Origin: Anticarsia gemmatalis
Lineage: Eukaryota > Arthropoda > Insecta > Lepidoptera > Erebidae
Direction: 5' to 3'
Assembly: GCF_050436995.1 (NCBI RefSeq)
Contig: NC_134767.1
Location: forward strand, 3,906,001-3,970,000
Length of the DNA: 64,000 nucleotides
In this document: positions 58,949 to 64,000 of the stretch, piece by piece
How positions within the stretch are numbered: the stretch's first letter is position 1
How the letters are laid out: each line of letters begins with the position of its first letter
Position numbers and translations under genes: made by a program
Notes under the pieces: model-generated
Told to the model about the DNA's origin: nothing
Seen by the model: only the letters and a program-made list of their open reading frames with translations
Databases searched by the model: none

Positions 58949-60496
58949 TCAGTTTAAAGAATCGGATACATTATTCGTAACCTTGTCGCTAACTACACTA
59001 CCTATACATTTAATCACAGTATTGTTAGAATAACTACACAATACTGGGTCGTCCCTTAACCTAAACTGCGTTATAGCACCTATAACTGTGTTAATATTAT
59101 AAGCTAACAATGTAGCAATTTGTCGTTTGTCCGAACTATTAAGAAACATAGTTTCTTGAGTATAAATAAAACTACTAATAAACTTATTAGTGTCAAAAAA
59201 CAATAACTTATCACTATGATAAGACGTCATTAAATGTAATTGATTATTCAGCCTATGTATACGCTTATTTTCCCTTTCTGTAAGAGATTGTGAGTATGGG
59301 AATGCGCAGATAATTAATTTACCTAAATCTAATTGCAATAAACTGCTAATACTATCAATAATATCAGTTTTATCTAAACCTAAACTATCACCTATCAGTA
59401 AAACTACTGTTGTATTTATATCTAAGTGAGTGTTCCTAATTCTATCTACTATTTGATTTAAATTGAGGTTATGGTAACAGTTATTTTTAAAACTACAATG
59501 TAAGTTGTTGTTTATTATAGGTCCTAAGTTAATGCCTAACTTATCTGAGAACATAGCTACTCTGTTTTTTGTGTTAAGATCTATGAAGGAAGAGGGAATA
59601 CAGTCAGATGAGTCGGTCAGTGAAGTCTCAGTACCTAAACTAATTTGAGAGGGCTCTAACTGTTCTAAGTCACAAGGGGGTCCCTGAGACTGAGAACACC
59701 TAGTGCATGGAGTGCTATCAGCTAAGGCCCTAACACGCTCTAAATTTTCCCTGCCAACTTTAGCAATCTCGTCGTATTTTAGTATGTAATCGTGAGTTTC
59801 ACGTTCATAATCTAAGGTAATTTTTGTTAATTTAGATTGTAGGTGTGAGATTTGTGACTTAAGGTCAAGAGTGTGTCTGTCATACAATAGCCTACTGGAG
59901 ATGAGTTCTTCACTACAACTATTGACTTCTAAAACTAGTTCCCTACGTTCCTCAATCAAATCTTTATTTGATTTAACCAATAAACTAAGTTTGTTAAATT
60001 TCTTGAGTTTTAATTCTAATTTTTTAATTATCTTACTAATTCTATTGAATTTCCTAAACTTTTTATTTGTTCTAACTCTAGTTAATAAAGATTTACAGCC
60101 TATAAGCTCAGAATACAAATGATGAGTTGCACTACTGTCAAATGATTGTATTGACCGTTCCAATGAGATGATCTTAGTGTAGGCTTCATGCAGGCTTGTC
60201 TCTAGCTCATTTATGCGGCTCAGAGACCACTCATAGGTCTCATTACAGCTGCCAAATGAGCTAACTTCTTGCTGTAGCCTGTCCCGCTGATCCAGTAAGT
60301 CCATATTTTCAATATGGAGCTCAGCAAGTTCCCCCTTTAGTGATACAACCTTGTGGTTAACCTCCTTGATCTCTTCTTCACAGTCAACACGCTCCCTCAA
60401 CAGCAGGCTGTTCTCATCTTTGCACTTCTTGAGCTCGAGCAGAGCAAGTTTTAGCTTGTTCTCAGTATCCTTTGCTGTTGCCTTCCTGGTCATCAT
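58949..60496 (-). CDS. LINE ORF1: coiled-coil protein with SGNH-esterase-like C-terminal domain (515 aa)
   Basis: The first ATG of the frame is at 60496 (MMTRKATAKDTENK); the frame is open a few codons upstream without an ATG. Residues from about 10 to 250 are rich in Leu, Lys and Glu with heptad-like spacing, indicating long coiled coils and probable multimerisation. A short Cys cluster (CTRCSQSQGPPC, about residue 264) follows. The C-terminal part contains VVLLIGDSLGLDKTD (GDSL at about 369), resembling block I of SGNH hydrolases, which is known in ORF1 of some CR1-type LINEs. A clear Asp-x-x-His block was not seen near the end, where LNSSDKRQIATLLAYNI lacks the His, so the fold may be non-catalytic. 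The expected role is RNA binding or assembly of the retrotransposition particle. Confidence 0.85.
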   Translation of the reverse strand: MMTRKATAKDTENKLKLALLELKKCKDENSLLLRERVDCEEEIKEVNHKVVSLKGELAELHIENMDLLDQRDRLQQEVSSFGSCNETYEWSLSRINELETSLHEAYTKIISLERSIQSFDSSATHHLYSELIGCKSLLTRVRTNKKFRKFNRISKIIKKLELKLKKFNKLSLLVKSNKDLIEERRELVLEVNSCSEELISSRLLYDRHTLDLKSQISHLQSKLTKITLDYERETHDYILKYDEIAKVGRENLERVRALADSTPCTRCSQSQGPPCDLEQLEPSQISLGTETSLTDSSDCIPSSFIDLNTKNRVAMFSDKLGINLGPIINNNLHCSFKNNCYHNLNLNQIVDRIRNTHLDINTTVVLLIGDSLGLDKTDIIDSISSLLQLDLGKLIICAFPYSQSLTERENKRIHRLNNQLHLMTSYHSDKLLFFDTNKFISSFIYTQETMFLNSSDKRQIATLLAYNINTVIGAITQFRLRDDPVLCSYSNNTVIKCIGSVVSDKVTNNVSDSLN

Positions 60497-60550
60497 GGTT
60501 GAAATTAACAACAAAGGATCTGAAATGTTATAAAGAAAGTTGAGATATAC

Positions 60551-61440
60551 AGCAGAATTAAGAGAAAATTAGTTGGGGAAAGTTAGTATTTATTAAGATG
60601 GTCTATGTTAATATTGTTAATAGTTTTAGAAGAAATATACACAAAATAACTAACAAAAGAGAGAGGAAAAACACAGATAAAGATATAGGGGAGAAATAAT
60701 AAGGGGTTAGTTGGACCTTGCAGTTAATCTATAATTACAATGATGTTACAAGATGTTTAACAGTGGGTAGGTTTAGACAAAAAAAAAATTAATTAAAAAA
60801 ACTATAACGTTGCAGTTAGTAGGAAACCTAACAATTAGACTCTTACAATACTAATTAAACTGAATGGTAAATGGGAAGTAAGCTACAACGGAAGACTATA
60901 ACACTGAATCAGTGCTTCGTTGATTCAATGTTGAAGAGCATGGGGGTAGTGAGCCTGAATATGCTACACTTTATCTAGCGGATTATAGATAAATCTAATA
61001 ATAACAAGCGATACGAAATACTCCCTGTATTTATCGAACACTTATTCCTTGTTTGAATTTAAATACGTTGACGCCTTGACACTTGGTTGGCGTAAAATTA
61101 TATTGTTATCTTAATCACACTTTTTCATCTTGATTGACTATTATATTAGTAGAAGACAACCTAATTACACTTATCTACAACTTTTAGACACAATTATAGA
61201 CAAATACGTAATAAATAAATAAAAATCAAATTTTAAAACTGAGAGCAAAATTTTTCAAGTCACTACACCAGTGTTGCCAGCCTCAGATCACTAGAATATT
61301 ACTTCTTAGTAACTAGCTAGGAATCTCGTGACATGTTTTGATTATGGTAATAGGCTCGCCCTTTAACATGGAGCTGACTTGTAATGGCGAAAAGGGGGTG
61401 TTACTTCCATACCCTCTGTGCCTACACCCTCTGATATAAA
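60551..61440 (-). other. probable LINE 5' UTR and unassigned flank
   Basis: No gene is visible here. On the minus strand it runs into LINE ORF1 and is likely to contain the 5' UTR, but no boundary or target duplication was found. AT-rich single-base runs occur near 60780. Confidence 0.4.
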
Positions 61441-61685
61441 AAATAAAATAAATATTATTGGACAACTCACACACGGTCGTTTGATTCCAAACTAAGCAGA
61501 GCTTGTACTATGGTAACCAAATAACTGATAAAGATACTTATATACATCTAAATACATACTTATATAGATAAAGTGACAACCCGGCTCATCACACAAAAAT
61601 TTGGCCCGGGTGGGATTGGAACCTACCACACGCGGCGCTACGGCGAGGTGACCACTTAAACCACTGCGCCAAACCTGCAGTTAAA
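61441..61685 (-). mobile_element. tRNA-derived SINE, near complete
   Basis: Read on the minus strand, a tRNA-like head at about 61680-61606 has an A-box-like TGGCGCAGTGGTTTAAG and a B-box-like GGTTCCAATCCC. It is followed by a body (GTACAAGCTCTGCTTAG) that ends in an A/T-rich tail near 61441. The body is shared with the truncated copy at about 45600-45755. The head does not fold into a full tRNA, so this is a retroposed element. Confidence 0.75.
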
Positions 61686-64000
61686 CAGTCATGAATGCTA
61701 CAACTACGACTTGTTTTACCTTACTTTACTTTGAAAGTTGATCTCTCACTTTTCTTCTTTCAATGTGTCACTGCATCATGCCTACAAATCGAATGTCCCC
61801 GTGCCCTCCGCTCTAAATGAGATTTCGGGATGCTTTGAAACGCCCCAATGAAATATCCTGATTCTGTCAAGCATATTATTCAAAGTAACTTTATTTTGTA
61901 CGAGTTTTTATATTGCTAATGTGAGTCTAGTCTTTCGAAAATATTGTTTGTCGAATGAGTTTATAAGTGGCAATTTTCACCTGCTATTTTTATGTGTTAT
62001 TATTCCAATATATCATTATTATAAGAAACATTTCGTTATACATCACGGTTAAATTGTTAATATCAACTATGAATGATGAAGAAAATCTCAGTTATTTTAC
62101 AAGTTCCAGTGCCGCTCAGTATTAGAATAATTAAAATCGAAATTCAGTTATGACCTACATTAAATTAGAATTAACCTATTATTTTTGTGTTTAGTTTCAA
62201 ACCTAACCCGTATTAGTAGCAGATCATTTATATACTAAAAACCTATTTGTTAAGAAAAAGACTTTAATCAAATAAAAAACACAATTCATAGAAATAGAAA
62301 TGGGCATGATTATGAAAAAAAACTACTAAGTACTATTATGACGTAATAACGTCTAGAAAATAATATATCACTGAATGATGTAGAAGTAATGTATGAAAAT
62401 GAATTATCTGGGTAATAAGTACTATTGTAATAACAAGGACGAGGCTTTCAAGGTCTTCAGACGGTATGATGAAAGAGATTTTTTTTTATTAATGTTATGT
62501 GTAAGTTTTTATTATAATATGTTAGATTCGTTTGAAGTTCCTAAGGATAGAACTTTTATTTTTTCTATGTAAGTATGAAAAATATTAATTTTACCGCATA
62601 AGAAAACATGGATAGGACGACAAGGAGTCCTAACTGAACGTCAGGCATTATAATTAAAAGGCGTTAATTCCCGTTTTCTAATAAGTATATAAAAAAACAT
62701 ACAATGCGAATGCTTAAAGTTCTGAAGGAATCTAAATAAGGAGGACCGAAAAATTGCATTTTGTGCTTTAAAGTGGAAGTAGAAAGCGTAAAATAGAACA
62801 TTCGCTTATAAGGAGGCTTCAGTTCCCAGTAAGTCGTAAACGATTGATGGTTCCAAAAGCTTTATATTTTGTTTAGGTTCATCAAAAGTTGCGCTAAACG
62901 CCGACCCACACCCACATGCAGTTATTTGCAGTTTAATGCAATAAATAACATATGTAGAAATTAGCTTAAAGTGGTCTTCAAGCAGAAATGGTAACAGGAG
63001 TAAACAAACTCTTCCATATTCAACACAAATATTAGTTTACACATAGCCCAAACTACTGGCATTCTATTAACACAACCAAATCATATTCACATTAACTACA
63101 TGCACCTACAAGCCAAATACACCTCTAATCCAATAATTTTAAAGGCTAAAATCGCATGTGGTTGATTCACATTCCGTTGCATACCTAAGTCTGTATTGTG
63201 GCACATAATTGGCAGAGCGCTGGCAATAATTATGACGTCACGAATAACTGTAAACTAGTACTAAGTTAATGGCGAATCGCTAAGTGATTCAAAGTTTAAC
63301 GCTATTGTGTACCGTTTGGTGGGTTTACATGGGAAAATTGTATTACAGGGAGGAAATTTGTATCAAAATTCCTAAGTTCAAACCTTGCAGTTTCAGTATT
63401 TTGGTTAATTTAATATATCAATGACCTGTAGGTTAATGCAACTGACGGTAGCCTGTTTAATACAGTTACTTAATTTTGGGAAAAAACGTATAATAAAATT
63501 ATAATAGCCAAACGCCAAAGTTCAGTACTAACATAATATCTTAAATATTGCATTTTATTAATTGCATATTGCTAGCAAAGTGACGATAAAATAATAAATA
63601 ATGTTTTTGATTAAATAAGGAAAAAGTTTATAAACAGGGCATTAAAAACGGTTCTAAAAAAAAAAAACATTATTCTATAAAATATAATATATGCAGTCGC
63701 AACGCAGCAAAGCATTGATTAGGTAGTGACCACTTGTCAATATTGTCAATACACCTCAGAAACTTTTAAAAGTTTTAGTCATTTGAGTTAAGTACTTTTT
63801 TTACTAACTTAATGTAATGCTAAATAGATTCTGCTTCTTATGTTATTCTATTCCAACATAATAGCAGACATATCTAATTTCGTACAGAAAGCGTATGTAA
63901 TCTGAACCCGCCACTATTTGTTCAGCGCAATGTTGACAGTACGACAATGGACTGAATATGTACTTGGATTCATGTTATAAACCATGTATTAGCCTAGAAT
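61686..64000. other. non-coding stretch at the window end
   Basis: AT-rich DNA without a recognised gene or repeat. Confidence 0.55.

Larger units (their letters stand above)
55552..60550 (-). mobile_element. non-LTR retrotransposon (CR1/jockey-type LINE), both ORFs open
   Basis: On the minus strand the element reads 5' UTR, ORF1 (60496-58949), ORF2 (58937-56082), about 500 bases of 3' UTR, then a short tandem tail. The tail is visible on the plus strand as repeated ATCAAA units at about 55555-55573. The endonuclease-RT order and the ORF1 with coiled coil and SGNH-like end fit the CR1/jockey supergroup; a CR1-like clade is favoured but not proven. The 5' boundary is unresolved and probably extends well beyond 60550, perhaps towards 61.3 kb. 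No target-site duplication could be identified. There is no poly(A) tail, consistent with families that end in microsatellite-like repeats. Two uninterrupted long ORFs suggest a young copy. Confidence 0.85.

Noticed and set aside
59871..60533. Leucine/serine-rich plus-strand frames
   Set aside because: Antisense shadow of the LINE ORF1 coiled-coil region.
61606..61680. tRNA gene on the minus strand
   Set aside because: No complete cloverleaf, and it continues into a SINE body shared with another locus.
1..64000. CRISPR array or prokaryotic defence system
   Set aside because: No regularly spaced repeats, no compact gene clusters, and clear eukaryotic introns and SINEs.

Overview
The window looks like nuclear DNA from a lepidopteran insect (moth or butterfly). 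It is strongly AT-rich, almost free of long open reading frames, and densely seeded with repeats of kinds common in Lepidoptera: tRNA-headed SINEs, short inverted-repeat elements, Helitron-like CTAG-ended fragments and a non-LTR retrotransposon. The one clear host protein gene is split by spliceosomal introns with standard GT/AG sites. The species cannot be fixed from sequence reading alone.

Layout. 1-13.7 kb: no recognisable gene; it holds a GC-rich inverted-repeat element (4085-4453), a TIR-bounded composite (6236-7444) and a pair of hairpins (9855-9974). 13.7-19.7 kb: a weak candidate core promoter, a degenerate repeat family, a SINE and a remarkable nested fold-back element (16415-16908). 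19.7-27.3 kb: a five-exon plus-strand gene for a 270-residue GNAT-family N-acetyltransferase, arylalkylamine/dopamine N-acetyltransferase-like, with a mariner-type MITE just after the exon 2 donor and a SINE in intron 4. 27.3-49 kb: mostly non-coding, with one candidate first coding exon of an unidentified gene (31794-31941), further SINEs, Helitron-like copies and several long perfect hairpins. 49.3-50.6 kb: two identical, divergently transcribed tRNA-Lys(CTT) genes, each with a T-run terminator. 55.5-60.6 kb: a minus-strand non-LTR retrotransposon with two uninterrupted ORFs (coiled-coil/SGNH-like ORF1; endonuclease plus reverse transcriptase ORF2) and a short-repeat 3' tail. 61.4-61.7 kb: a near complete SINE. 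The rest is non-coding.

How the parts relate. The acetyltransferase is the only confident host protein gene, and its introns have collected small mobile elements without breaking exons or splice sites. The LINE is the only visible source of reverse transcriptase and could in principle mobilise itself; whether any SINE here uses it cannot be judged. No CRISPR array, operon or other prokaryote-like system is present. The most unusual material is structural DNA: GC-rich or nested-palindromic non-autonomous elements rather than a new protein system.
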